DNA of 64,000 nucleotides from Liquorilactobacillus oeni DSM 19972 (GTDB lineage Bacteria; Bacillota; Bacilli; Lactobacillales; Lactobacillaceae), in contig NZ_AZEH01000039.1 of NCBI RefSeq assembly GCF_001436275.1, positions 487,336 to 551,335 of the forward strand. The letters run 5' to 3'. The translations under genes and the position numbers were made by a program. Under the pieces are notes generated by a model, which was not told where the DNA came from, searched no databases, and saw nothing but the letters and a program-made list of their open reading frames with translations. Of this stretch, positions 17,079-26,028 are shown piece after piece. Position 1 is the stretch's first letter, and the number at the start of each line of letters is the position of its first letter.

Positions 17079-17522
17079 ATGATAGAAGATCAAGTTATTC
17101 AATTTTCAGATTTTAAAGAGTTTTCTCACGACATAATCCGTGATGACAATGTTTATTTAGGAATCTCTGAATTATCACTGGCTACCGGTGTACCACAAAA
17201 CCAGCTGCGATATTGGAATGAACGCGGCTATATCCACAGTGTGGCAGATATGAAGTTGAAGTTTTGCTTCAATACTATTTTGCTCGTACGCGGAATCAAA
17301 TTGTTTCAAAAAAGAGGTTTTACTTTGAGCGCTGCTGTAAAAAAAGCTTCAGTGTATACAGATATGACTGCTAAAATCAAAAAAATGCTCAGCACACGAA
17401 TTACCACTATTACAAATAATGATGATACTACAGAAATTGATTTGGGTGTCTTTGACCCGCAGCCGGATAAACGTTTAGTAGTAAAAATCAAAGATGATTC
17501 CACCCTCTTTGAACTAAAATAG
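17079..17522 (+). CDS. MerR-family transcriptional regulator
   Basis: This 147-residue regulator has an N-terminal MerR winged helix (about 27-65: LGISELSLATGVPQNQLRYW then NERGYI) and a short C-terminal part predicted as helix plus beta strands rather than a large drug-binding domain. The GTG at 17073 overlaps the ribosome binding site AAGGTGG, so ATG 17079 is the start. It is divergent from the MFS-DUF4811 operon and the likely regulator of it. The ligand is unknown. Confidence 0.85.
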   Translation: MIEDQVIQFSDFKEFSHDIIRDDNVYLGISELSLATGVPQNQLRYWNERGYIHSVADMKLKFCFNTILLVRGIKLFQKRGFTLSAAVKKASVYTDMTAKIKKMLSTRITTITNNDDTTEIDLGVFDPQPDKRLVVKIKDDSTLFELK

Positions 17523-17612
17523 ACAATAATTTAAAACAAATTTTCTGCTTAATACTAAGATTGATGAAACATTTGTGACCAAGTCGGATTTAAAAGGTCA
17601 GGTGTTGAAAAA

Positions 17613-18935
17613 ATGAAACAAGGTTCTCTTTTTGAAGATAAATACCAAAATACACCGCTAGCGAGTCGAGTGCGGCCGCAAACACTTGCCGAATTTACTG
17701 GACAGCAGCAGCTTTTAGGCAAGGGCAAAATTTTACGAGAACTGATTGAAAACGACCAGGTCCCCTCACTAATTTTTTGGGGACCGCCGGGTGTCGGAAA
17801 GACTACTCTGGCAAGAATCATTGCGCGCCAAACTAAAGCAAAGTTTCTAAGTTTCAGTGCAGTTGACAGCAGTATCAGTAAAATAAAAAAGATTATGCAC
17901 CAAGCTGAAATAGACCGGGAAATAGGAATAAAGACTATGGTATTTATTGACGAAATTCATCGGTTTAACAAGGCGCAACAAGATGCTTTTCTTCCCTATG
18001 TTGAACGCGGCAGCATTACTTTGATTGGAGCAACCACCGAAAATCCCTCTTTTGAAGTCAATTCTGCATTGCTTTCCCGCTGCAAGGTCTTCATTTTAAA
18101 ACCCCTGCAGACGAGCGACATCATCGCACTATTGAAGCATGCACTGCATTCTCCCAACGGTTTTGGTGCGGCAAACATCGTAATCGGTAGTCGAGAACTC
18201 AAAGCAATTGCTGAATTTGCAAATGGCGATGCGCGAACTGCCCTTAATATACTTGAGATGGCTGTTTTAAACGGTGTGCAGACCGAAAGTAAAATTGAAG
18301 TCAACCTTGAGAATCTCTCGCAGCTGATTACACGAAAAGCTGTTTTGTATGATAAAAACGGCGAGGAGCACTACAACATTATTTCAGCCTTGCACAAGTC
18401 AATGCGAAACAGCGATGTTAACGCTGCTATTTACTGGCTGTCAAGAATGCTTGCAGGCGGTGAAGACCCCTTATATATTGCCCGCAGATTAGTTCGTTTT
18501 GCTAGTGAAGATATCGGATTGGCGGATACTAATGCACTCAATGTTGCAGTCAACGTTTTTCAAGCCTGTCAATTCTTAGGGATGCCGGAATGCGACGTTC
18601 ACTTAGTTGAAGCTGTAACCTACCTATCCTTAGCGCCTAAGTCAAACGCGGTTTACAAGGCACGGTTAGCTGCTGAAAGAGACGTCAAATCTACCATCAA
18701 CGATCCTGTTCCCCTGCAGATACGAAATGCTCCTACCAAGTTAATGAAGAACTTAGGATATGGTAAGAATTATGAATTAGCACACAACACCAAAGACAAG
18801 CTGACCAGCATGAAAACAATGCCCCCTTCACTTGAAGGACACGAATATTATCTGCCTACAACCCAAGGACATGAACATCGCTTTAAAGAACGTCTGGACC
18901 AAATAAAAAAGTGGCACGCCGAACACGACAGTTAG
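17613..18935 (+). CDS. rarA: replication-associated recombination protein A, AAA+ ATPase
   Basis: RarA/MgsA is a 440-residue clamp-loader-like ATPase acting at stalled replication forks. Walker A GPPGVGKT is at 57-64, Walker B FIDEIH at 111-116, and the sensor/arginine region ALLSRCKVF at about 151-159. The tetramerisation domain and the C-terminal MgsA domain (RDVKSTINDPVPLQIRNAPT) follow. Its length matches the family. It is a stand-alone gene between the MerR gene and the convergent murI, ending in a shared terminator. Confidence 0.95.
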   Translation: MKQGSLFEDKYQNTPLASRVRPQTLAEFTGQQQLLGKGKILRELIENDQVPSLIFWGPPGVGKTTLARIIARQTKAKFLSFSAVDSSISKIKKIMHQAEIDREIGIKTMVFIDEIHRFNKAQQDAFLPYVERGSITLIGATTENPSFEVNSALLSRCKVFILKPLQTSDIIALLKHALHSPNGFGAANIVIGSRELKAIAEFANGDARTALNILEMAVLNGVQTESKIEVNLENLSQLITRKAVLYDKNGEEHYNIISALHKSMRNSDVNAAIYWLSRMLAGGEDPLYIARRLVRFASEDIGLADTNALNVAVNVFQACQFLGMPECDVHLVEAVTYLSLAPKSNAVYKARLAAERDVKSTINDPVPLQIRNAPTKLMKNLGYGKNYELAHNTKDKLTSMKTMPPSLEGHEYYLPTTQGHEHRFKERLDQIKKWHAEHDS

Positions 18936-18971
18936 AGTTTAAAAAGCAAAATACATTTTGTCATTTCAAAT

Positions 18972-19037
18972 AAAAAAAGAGCTATAACCCAGCAGCTAAA
19001 AATCATGTTCTTTAACTAGCAGGGTATAGTTCCTTTT
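18972..19037. terminator. bidirectional terminator between rarA and murI
   Basis: GAGCTATAACCCAGCAGCT pairs with AACTAGCAGGGTATAGTTC across a short loop. The A-run on the left and T-run on the right serve both convergent genes. Confidence 0.85.
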
Positions 19038-19055
19038 TGTTATTATTTAGTTTAC

Positions 19056-19838
19056 TTACATTTTAGAATTGAACAGCCGCTCGCTCAAAGCTATTTTTTC
19101 TGGTCCAGGCTGACTGTTTGCAAATGCAACAGAACCTTGATGCTTTTGCGGTTCTAACAAGTTTTTTCCGCGTAACTGGCGCTGCAGTTCACGTGCGGCG
19201 CCCGGTCCACCATCGATTATAAAGGGAACTTCAGGCATTACTTTTTGGATTGCATGCTTTACAAATGGAAAATGAGTACATCCCAGAACAATTGCATCTG
19301 TATTATTTCGATACTGTTGCAAAAGGCCTTCTAGGTATCCCACTACAGCAGGCGAATCCAGTTCACCTTTTTCAATAAATTCGACCAGATTAGGGGCTGG
19401 GATCGGAATTAACTCTGCCAGCTTTTCGTATTGCTGCATCAGCGCTTGAAATTTTTGTTCTCTTAAAGTCAATGGTGTCGCCATTACAAGAATACGCGAG
19501 TTAGGCTTGCGCATTACTGCCGGTTTGACAGCCGGCTCAAGACCAACAATTGTTAAGCTGGGATAGCGTTTTCTGATCTCATTAATTGCAGCACTTGTAG
19601 CTGTGTTGCAAGCCACAACAATTGCTTTGACGTTTTTTTCCACAAACTTTTTTACGATTGCCAGACTCAGTTCTGTGACTTGAGCAACCGTCTTGATTCC
19701 ATAAGGAGCATTTGCAGAATCACCGTAAAAAAAGTAGTCTTCTTGCGGCATCAGACGATGCAAATCACGAAGTACACTGATACCGCCGACACCAGAATCA
19801 AAAACCCCAATTGGCTGCGTTTTCTTCACATTCATCAT
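19056..19838 (-). CDS. murI: glutamate racemase
   Basis: MurI makes D-glutamate for peptidoglycan. From the chosen start (ATG 19838, behind AAAGGATAAGCGA) the protein has 260 residues. The substrate loop GVFDSGVGG is at 11-19, and the two catalytic cysteines are C77 (ACNTATS) and C187 (GCTHFP). The longer reading to 19904 adds an unconserved N-terminus without a ribosome binding site. It lies directly downstream of the aminotransferase gene on the minus strand, with 68 bp between them. Confidence 0.95.
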   Translation of the reverse strand: MMNVKKTQPIGVFDSGVGGISVLRDLHRLMPQEDYFFYGDSANAPYGIKTVAQVTELSLAIVKKFVEKNVKAIVVACNTATSAAINEIRKRYPSLTIVGLEPAVKPAVMRKPNSRILVMATPLTLREQKFQALMQQYEKLAELIPIPAPNLVEFIEKGELDSPAVVGYLEGLLQQYRNNTDAIVLGCTHFPFVKHAIQKVMPEVPFIIDGGPGAARELQRQLRGKNLLEPQKHQGSVAFANSQPGPEKIALSERLFNSKM

Positions 19839-19906
19839 TCGCTTATCCTTTCTCATTGAATAGTCCTGTTTTTGACAAACTATTCTTTGATCCTGAGAAA
19901 CCAACT

Positions 19907-21097
19907 TTACTTTTCTTTTTCCGTTTCAGCAACTCCACGGGCCTTAACATACTGTTGAATCCGCTTTGCTGCTTCCTCAAGATCAGCATAGCTTGCAGCA
20001 TAGCTTAACCGTACATATCCTTCTCCACCAGGGCCAAACGAAATCCCCGGAATCAAGGCGACTTTTGCACGCTGCGCAAGATCACGAACAAAGTTCCATG
20101 AATCTTGGCTGCAATTTGCCGGAATCTTAGCAAAAAGATAAAAAGCACCATCAGGGCTGGCAATTTTAAAACCTACCTGGGTAAGTTCTTTAATCATGAA
20201 ATCACGTCGGCGCGCATACTCCTGACGCATTGGAAGACTATCTTTTTTGCCATTTGACATCGCCTCAAGTGCAGCATATTGAGAAATGCTTGTTGCACAA
20301 GTTACCATATTTTGATGAGCCTTCACAACCTGATCAACAAAGTCTTGCGGTCCCAACAAAAAACCGATCCGCCAACCAGTCATCGCATGCGACTTTGATA
20401 ATCCAGTTACTAAAATAGTTTTCTCTGGCAGAATCTGTGCCATTGACACATGCTTCTTTTTATAGGTTAATTCCGCATAGATCTCATCACTGATGACCCA
20501 TAGATGTTCTTCACGAATTACCTCTGCAAGTTCTTCCAACTGTTTACGCGAATAAGTAACTCCTGTTGGATTGCTTGGGTAGTTAAGCACCACTGCCTTG
20601 AATTTTGCCAGCGGATACTCTTCAATTACCTGACGCAGTCTTTCAGCTGTTAAAACAAAACCGTCTTTACTGGTATCAACTAAAACAACTCTGCCGTCGT
20701 TGATCTTCGTAATTGGAATATATAAAGGAAAAATCGGTGTAGGAACAATGATGGTTTCATCCGGATTAAGAATTGCCTGAATACTTGCCGCAATTCCTTC
20801 CGTGGCTCCAACTGTAGTAACCACCTGTTCAGGTTTGAAATTTAAAGCAAATTTTTCATTATAATATTCAGCAGCTGCCTTTCGTAAAACCGGCAAACCA
20901 GCATTGGGCAGATAATGCGTTTGATTGTCCGAAATTGCCTTAACAGCCGCCTTTTTAATATGTTCAGGCGTATTAAAATCCGGCTCTCCCAGTGTCAATT
21001 TTATAATCCCCGGAATCGCACTTGCTTCTTCATCGAACTGACGAATATCAGAAATCGCAATCTGTTCGATCTTTTCATTAAATTTATTTTTTGCCAT
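19907..21097 (-). CDS. class I/II PLP-dependent aminotransferase
   Basis: This is a 396-residue fold-type I aminotransferase. The PLP lysine is K235 in TGLSKSHAMTGWR, the pyridine-binding Asp is in SDEIYAELTY (about 203-212), and the substrate NYPSNPTG motif is at 172-179. It resembles PatA/AraT enzymes that act on aromatic or branched amino acids or on N-acetyl-diaminopimelate. The sequence alone does not decide between these. It probably forms a transcription unit with murI. Confidence 0.88.
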   Translation of the reverse strand: MAKNKFNEKIEQIAISDIRQFDEEASAIPGIIKLTLGEPDFNTPEHIKKAAVKAISDNQTHYLPNAGLPVLRKAAAEYYNEKFALNFKPEQVVTTVGATEGIAASIQAILNPDETIIVPTPIFPLYIPITKINDGRVVLVDTSKDGFVLTAERLRQVIEEYPLAKFKAVVLNYPSNPTGVTYSRKQLEELAEVIREEHLWVISDEIYAELTYKKKHVSMAQILPEKTILVTGLSKSHAMTGWRIGFLLGPQDFVDQVVKAHQNMVTCATSISQYAALEAMSNGKKDSLPMRQEYARRRDFMIKELTQVGFKIASPDGAFYLFAKIPANCSQDSWNFVRDLAQRAKVALIPGISFGPGGEGYVRLSYAASYADLEEAAKRIQQYVKARGVAETEKEK

Positions 21098-21240
21098 CTT
21101 CCCAAACTCCTCATCATTAAAGAATTAAGAAACTTAATCTTTATTATAGCACGACACTTTAATCGTGGTACATTTATGATGCGAAGAAAAAAGCAGCTGT
21201 GAATTTCTTAATAAAACTAGCCTTCGGCTGTTAAGCCAAT

Positions 21241-21780
21241 TTAGTTTTGAGGTGCGTTGCTGAACGTATTTTGCAAACGTCCTGCAAGCAAAACAACCAC
21301 CAGCAGCTTAATAACACCTGGAATCAAGAAGGGAACAAACCCGATCGCCAGTGCTGCTTTAATACTAAGATGCAGTACTGGAATCATCCACAAGGAACCA
21401 ACTAATAGATTAAGCAAGACCCCAATCACATTAGCAACTACGAGGTCAATAAAGCTATGCCCTCTATACTTGAGATACAAACTGGTTACCAATGCATAAA
21501 GCACAAATGAAACCAAGTAACCGCCAGTTGGTCCGACAAACACTGCAAATCCTCCTGAAAAACCAGCAAAGACAGGCAATCCTATTGCACCTAATACTAA
21601 ATAAGCAAACACCACTTCGACTGCATAGCTGACAGGCAACAAAGAAGCAATTAATCCAATTGCAAAAGTCTGCAGCGTTAGCGGAACAAGCGGCAGCGGA
21701 ATTGTTATTTGTGAGCAAACCACAAGTACTGCCAGAAGAATTCCTGCTAGTGTTAAACTATGTATCTTTTCTTTTGTCAT
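21241..21780 (-). CDS. bioY: BioY biotin transporter S-component
   Basis: This 179-residue membrane protein has six helices. It binds biotin and works with the ECF energising module, which is encoded elsewhere. The family motif appears as VYxxLGxxGxPVFAGFSGG-like sequence (here YLVLGAIGLPVFAGFSGG, about 62-79) followed by GPTGGYLVSF. The start ATG 21780 follows AAAGGTTG; the TTG at 21789 lacks spacing. A BirA-like operator lies 54-86 bp upstream. It is a single gene. Confidence 0.93.
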   Translation of the reverse strand: MTKEKIHSLTLAGILLAVLVVCSQITIPLPLVPLTLQTFAIGLIASLLPVSYAVEVVFAYLVLGAIGLPVFAGFSGGFAVFVGPTGGYLVSFVLYALVTSLYLKYRGHSFIDLVVANVIGVLLNLLVGSLWMIPVLHLSIKAALAIGFVPFLIPGVIKLLVVVLLAGRLQNTFSNAPQN

Positions 21781-21833
21781 TAAAATCAACCTTTCATAAT
21801 TCGAATAGCATTAGCATAGCCTACTCAAAATTT

Positions 21834-21866
21834 ATAGTCAACCTTTTTTTTATTTTGGTTAACAAT
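21834..21866. promoter_or_regulatory. candidate BirA operator upstream of bioY
   Basis: ATAGTCAACC and GGTTAACAAT form an inverted repeat (8 of 10) separated by 13 bp. The right half fits the Gram-positive BirA half-site GTTAACAAT, and the location before a biotin transporter gene supports it. The spacer is slightly short for a typical site. Confidence 0.5.
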
Positions 21867-22019
21867 AAAAACATTAGCAGATTTTATTACGACGATAAAT
21901 TTTTTTATTTGGTTCTGTGAAGTTAACTTCACACATGTTCATTTAGCCCATCAATTGTGCTTAAAAAATACGCGTGACAAAATCGGACAATTCTGAATAT
22001 TAACAGTAAACTTGAAACT

Positions 22020-22213
22020 GTAAAAGAGGAGTGTGCTAATAGTTGCTAGACTTTGAGCATTAACTGCTAATTACGAACATAGTCCAAACTTGACTATGAG
22101 TAATTTGTGGTTAAGCGGAAAAGACTGACTATTGAAACACGTTGATACGAAATTGCAAAAGAGTATAAAAGGAGCTGAGCCAAAACATAAGTTTTGACTC
22201 AGCTCCTTTTATA
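22020..22213 (-). repeat. dispersed intergenic repeat, full-length copy (prototype)
   Basis: Read on the minus strand, it starts with a 23-bp hairpin (22 of 23 pairs, 4-nt loop, 22164-22213) carrying the GCTGAGTCAAAAC core. A conserved tail follows (GCAATTTCGTATCAACGTG, TTTCAATAGTCAG, CTTTTCCGCTTAACCAC). The CATAGTC/GACTATG palindrome with ATTAC/GTAAT flanks comes next, and the copy ends ACTATTAGCACACTCC. It aligns over nearly its whole length with 61000-61169 in opposite orientation. It follows the ASCH gene, and its hairpin can terminate that transcript. Confidence 0.9.
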
Positions 22214-22249
22214 CACCTTGTCTATCCGACTTGAAGAGCACTCTATTTT

Positions 22250-22579
22250 TTATTCAAAGTTTGGTTTTAAAAGCTTAATCTTGATTGCTAGGAGGCCGTT
22301 TTTCTTAATGTCTTCTTCACTGTACATCTGCGCAAGTTCGGCCTGCTCCATCCCAACTGCTGCTGGAGAATATTTTTGGTAGAGTTCTGACAAGGTACGG
22401 CACTTCTTAATGCTCCATGCACTCACTAATACCGTATCCTCATTATCACTGCGGCGATGAATCGCGATCGTATCACCTACACCAAAGTGCTTCATCTGTC
22501 CATCATTGAGAAAGATCTCGACCGTTTTCGATCCCTTCGAAATCTTTTCATACAATACATCATCTAATATGATATCCAT
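22250..22579 (-). CDS. ASCH-domain protein
   Basis: This 109-residue protein has the beta-barrel ASCH pattern: MDIILDDVLYEKISKGSKTVEIF at the start (residues 1-23 in two strands) with the K-x-x-E-x-R/F type binding edge, then GDTIAIHRR, and a helical segment before the final strand. ASCH domains are thought to bind RNA or modified nucleotides, but this member has no known role. It is a single gene preceded by GGAGGTCGATTAAT. Confidence 0.72.
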   Translation of the reverse strand: MDIILDDVLYEKISKGSKTVEIFLNDGQMKHFGVGDTIAIHRRSDNEDTVLVSAWSIKKCRTLSELYQKYSPAAVGMEQAELAQMYSEEDIKKNGLLAIKIKLLKPNFE

Positions 22580-22783
22580 ATTAATCGACCTCCTGCAAAC
22601 GCGGTTATTTAAGATACATGACTACTCTATCCCCCTGAAAAGTTCACAAAAACAACGCCAAGACCAGCATAAACGCTAATCATATAATTAAAATGTTATT
22701 ATACTTTAACTCTGATTGCAAGGTTTTCCCTAAAAACTTGAATAAATGAATAATTTTACTAACAGAATTCAGCTTTTTATTTT

Positions 22784-23545
22784 CTAAACCAAATCTTCCG
22801 CCAACTGAATTTTAGTAGTCTCAGGAAAGATTGCCCTTTCACTTTCCGAAAGCATTTTATCAGTAATAAAAAGTGAAATTTTTTCCGGTTTACAGATACT
22901 ATAATAGGAATTATTCACAAATTTATGATGCTCTGCCACCAAAATAACCCGGCGGGCACGCTCAACTGCCTTACCGACAATCTCTGCATCTTCTTGATTC
23001 AACAAATAAACGCCATGTTCATCAATTCCAGAGGCCGCGATAAAAGCAGTGTCAAGTGCAATATTATCAAGATCCTCAATAGCAGCGGTTGAATAGAAGA
23101 AACGATTTTGATGATCAAGTGTTCCGCTAAGTACCTTAACTTTGACCTTGCTCTGCTCTGCCAGTGCCGTACAGTTATCCAGCGAATGTGTGATAACTGT
23201 GATTGGTAAATTAATGTTTTGGCATGTTTTTAAAAGAATTGTGGAAGCATCAACGAAATATACATGGTGCGGTTGAAAATAATTAACCGCCTCTAACGCA
23301 ATCTTGGTTTTCTGCTGAGTAAAGCGAGATAATCTGCTTTGAAAGTTTGGTACTTTATTTCCAAAATCAAGCGGCAAAATTCCTCCGTGGGTCCGTTTCA
23401 CCTCTCCACGATTCGTTAAAAGTACAATGTCACGGCGAGCAGTATCTTGCGAAACCCCAAACTCGCTCATAATATCCTTAGTTGTTAATTCTTGCTTTTC
23501 TTCAAGTAGTTGTTTAATCAGTTCGACTCTTTTTTCCTGACTCAT
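22784..23545 (-). CDS. DeoR/GlpR-family transcriptional regulator
   Basis: This 253-residue repressor has an N-terminal DeoR HTH (about 5-57: LTTKDIMSEFGVSQDTARRD, then GEVKRTHGGIL) and a C-terminal sugar-phosphate sensor domain of the DeoRC/isomerase type with the conserved VDAST and EHHKFVNNSYY regions. Such regulators control sugar-phosphate metabolism. No target gene is adjacent, so the regulon is unknown. The ATG follows GAGGAATACGT. Confidence 0.85.
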   Translation of the reverse strand: MSQEKRVELIKQLLEEKQELTTKDIMSEFGVSQDTARRDIVLLTNRGEVKRTHGGILPLDFGNKVPNFQSRLSRFTQQKTKIALEAVNYFQPHHVYFVDASTILLKTCQNINLPITVITHSLDNCTALAEQSKVKVKVLSGTLDHQNRFFYSTAAIEDLDNIALDTAFIAASGIDEHGVYLLNQEDAEIVGKAVERARRVILVAEHHKFVNNSYYSICKPEKISLFITDKMLSESERAIFPETTKIQLAEDLV

Positions 23546-23721
23546 ACGTATTCCTCAAATCCTGGTTTTTAAAAATCCATAACTGATTATACCCTTGTTA
23601 AGTATTTTAAGCAAAATACTTATGCAAAGCACTTACTATCTTCTAACCGTAATGTTTTTTTCTCATTATAGTCAAGTCAGTAAACGTGTGTATCAGCACA
23701 GACAAGCTGCGTCTAAATAAA

Positions 23722-23756
23722 AAACACCCTGTTCCCAAAAACGGAACCTGGTGTTT
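23722..23756 (-). terminator. terminator downstream of ppaC
   Basis: AAACACC..GTTCC / GGAAC..GGTGTTT stem with a small internal loop and an A-rich centre. On the minus strand it is followed by TTTTTTAT. It lies beyond the truncated repeat copy at 23805-23918. The rest of the gap 23546-23922 holds only these elements and the deoR-type gene promoter region. Confidence 0.7.
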
Positions 23757-23804
23757 ATTTTCCCTATTCTTAGTCTGCTTTTCCCAGCAGGCCCCCATAA
23801 ACGG

Positions 23805-23918
23805 AAATGAGTCAAAATTTATGTTTTGGTTTAGCTCTTTTATACTCTCTTGCAGTTTCCATATTAACGTGTTTCAATAGTCATTTCCGCTTAACGACTA
23901 TTAGCACACTCCCTCTTG
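23805..23918 (+). repeat. dispersed intergenic repeat, internally deleted copy
   Basis: It holds the hairpin half (GAGTCAAAATTTATGTTTTGG), the conserved CTCTTGCAGTTTCC and GTGTTTCAATAGTC, then jumps from CCGCTTAAC straight to GACTATTAGCACACTCC. It lacks about 75 bp of palindrome core. The junction leaves a perfect AATAGTC/GACTATT inverted repeat. It abuts the ppaC stop, opposite to its transcription. Confidence 0.88.
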
Positions 23919-23922
23919 TTTC

Positions 23923-24843
23923 TTAAAATGCTTTTTCGAGTGGCGGCACAACCTGCTTTTTGCGTGAAACAACGCCTGGAAGCTCAGCCTTGTTATCTGC
24001 TAGCTTAACATCAAACGCTTTTTCAACAACTTCTTGCGGTTCACCAACCACCAGCAAACGGGTATCGCTGTTGAGGATGTTGGTTACCATCAGTAAGAAC
24101 AGATCATAACCCTCTGCTTTATTTTCAGCCGCAATAACCTCACGCAAGGCATCCTCACGTTCAAAGACTTCATCAATATCAACAGTATTGATCTGATCAA
24201 TTCTAACTGTCTTACCGCCCATTTCAAATGACTTAGCATCAGCATCAACCAGTTCTTTTTCTGACTTACTGCCTAAATTAGTACCAGCCTTCAGCATTTC
24301 AAGACCATATTTTTCATAATCAACTTTGGCAATCTTTGCAAGCTCTTTAACAGTAGCCTTATCATCATCAGTTGTTGTAGGTGACTTGAAAAGTAAAGTA
24401 TCGGAAATGATTGCTGAAAGCATCAAGCCAGCCAGCTTAGCAGGAACCTCAATACTATTCTGCTTGAAGAGCTTCAGAATAATAGTACTCGTGCAGCCAA
24501 CAGGTTCAGCATGGTAATAAAGCGGCAAACTTGTCTCAAAGTTAGCAATTCTGTGATGATCAACCACATGTGTAACCGTGACATCTTTAAGGTCAGCAAC
24601 ACTTTGCTGTGCCTCATTGTGATCCACAAGCATAACTGCTTCAACTTCAGATGCAGCCTTTTCTATTACACGTGGAGCTGGCTCTTTGAAATGGTCCAAG
24701 ACAAACTTAGTTTCTTCATTCGGCTCTCCTAAAGCGACGGCTTGTGTATCAGCTCCTAGCTGATTTTCTAAATATGAAAAAGCTTTTGCTGCTACAATTG
24801 CGTCCGTATCAGGGTTTTTATGGCCAAAAACTAGTTCTTTCAT
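23923..24843 (-). CDS. ppaC: manganese-dependent inorganic pyrophosphatase (DHH family)
   Basis: PpaC hydrolyses pyrophosphate to phosphate in the cytoplasm. From ATG 24843 (GGAG at 8 nt) it has 306 residues, close to the usual 309. Metal ligands are H8, D12 and D14 (GHKNPDTDA), D74, and the DHH triad D95-H96-H97. The C-terminal DHHA2 domain ends with the substrate-binding SRKKQ motif. The TTG at 24858 in the ORF lies within the ribosome binding region and is rejected. Confidence 0.96.
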   Translation of the reverse strand: MKELVFGHKNPDTDAIVAAKAFSYLENQLGADTQAVALGEPNEETKFVLDHFKEPAPRVIEKAASEVEAVMLVDHNEAQQSVADLKDVTVTHVVDHHRIANFETSLPLYYHAEPVGCTSTIILKLFKQNSIEVPAKLAGLMLSAIISDTLLFKSPTTTDDDKATVKELAKIAKVDYEKYGLEMLKAGTNLGSKSEKELVDADAKSFEMGGKTVRIDQINTVDIDEVFEREDALREVIAAENKAEGYDLFLLMVTNILNSDTRLLVVGEPQEVVEKAFDVKLADNKAELPGVVSRKKQVVPPLEKAF

Positions 24844-24883
24844 CAAAAAAATCTCCAATCTTATATTAATTTCCTAATTTGAT

Positions 24884-25858
24884 TTAACTCTGCTTACTGA
24901 GTTCTGTCAAGCGCGAATCATAATCCTTCTTTTCCAAATAATCATCGAACTCACGTAAGAAATTAGCAACTCGTGGAATCTGATCTTTGCCTTTACGGAA
25001 AATAAACGAAAGTTCAAATCTGATCGGCGGATCAAAGTGCGCTGTATGCATCTTTGCCTTGCCATTTGGAGTGTAATTATGTGCACGGACAAAGGATGCC
25101 GGCAAAGCAGTATATACATCAGTTGAATTTGCAAATTCAAACAACTGTTCCGGTTTTGCAAAGTATGCAACCGCACTTGGAGGATCGATCATCGAGTTCT
25201 TATAAGCTTCCAGCAAAGCTCCATGCAGGTAATAGTCTGGCGGATAAGTCACCCAAGAATTTTCTGTTGTATCACGCAAGCGGATATTCTTCTTCTTAAA
25301 ATACTCCGGTCTATTATGCAAAAAGAGCAGATCTTCCGTTAAAATCGTTTTTGATTGGTATGGTTTCCAATTTTTAATACTTTCATCAGGAAGATACATA
25401 ATAGCCAAGTCGATTTCATTATTTTCCAACCGTTCCCAGATTTCCTTTCGCGTAAGCATATGAAAAGTAATCTTGATTCCTGGATGCAGTAAATAATATT
25501 CAATGGCAAAACGGCTGAAAATACGATCCTCGATCGAAGCTAAAATTCCTAAATGGATTTCGCCTTGCAGTGCATCAGTTGATTGCTGGATTTCATCAGC
25601 TGCTTCATTCAGTGTTTCATAAATTTGATGGGTAGCGTCCAGCATTGTGTAGCCCGCATCGGATAAATGCAGCTTTTTGCCGACAGAATAAAATAACGGT
25701 GCCCCGACTGTCCGTTCCAACTTTTTGATCTGCTGTGTCAAGGCCGGCTGTGTAATTCCCAATATTTGTGCCGCCTGAGTATAGCTCATTGTTTCAGCAA
25801 GTTGAAGGAAGTAGGTGAGCGTTTTGGAAGAAAAGATACTATCCTGCTTCGTTTTCAT
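24884..25858 (-). CDS. LysR-family transcriptional regulator
   Basis: This 324-residue regulator has the LysR HTH at about 13-72 (LTYFLQLAETMSYTQAAQILGITQ, here residues 14-37, then PALTQQIKKLE) and a periplasmic-binding-protein-like effector domain. It is slightly longer than the usual 300 residues at both ends. It lies 40 bp upstream of ppaC on the same strand, but whether it controls a neighbour is unclear. The ATG follows AGAGGAACTGAAT. Confidence 0.88.
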   Translation of the reverse strand: MKTKQDSIFSSKTLTYFLQLAETMSYTQAAQILGITQPALTQQIKKLERTVGAPLFYSVGKKLHLSDAGYTMLDATHQIYETLNEAADEIQQSTDALQGEIHLGILASIEDRIFSRFAIEYYLLHPGIKITFHMLTRKEIWERLENNEIDLAIMYLPDESIKNWKPYQSKTILTEDLLFLHNRPEYFKKKNIRLRDTTENSWVTYPPDYYLHGALLEAYKNSMIDPPSAVAYFAKPEQLFEFANSTDVYTALPASFVRAHNYTPNGKAKMHTAHFDPPIRFELSFIFRKGKDQIPRVANFLREFDDYLEKKDYDSRLTELSKQS

Positions 25859-26028
25859 ATATTCAGTTCCTCTCTATTAATTATTATTAATGATAAGTGG
25901 CAACAAAAACTTATCTGAGTTAAGTTAATAATAAAACAAAAGAGATGGTGCATACAAGCCAAACGCCATGAAAGTCTTAAGTTTATTTTAAAGTTTTCGC
26001 TTTATTTACTTTATTTGTAAACAGGAAG

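Noticed and set aside
22164-22213. CRISPR-like repeat unit
   Set aside because: The palindromic units recur kilobases apart, not as regularly spaced repeats with spacers, and no cas gene is present.
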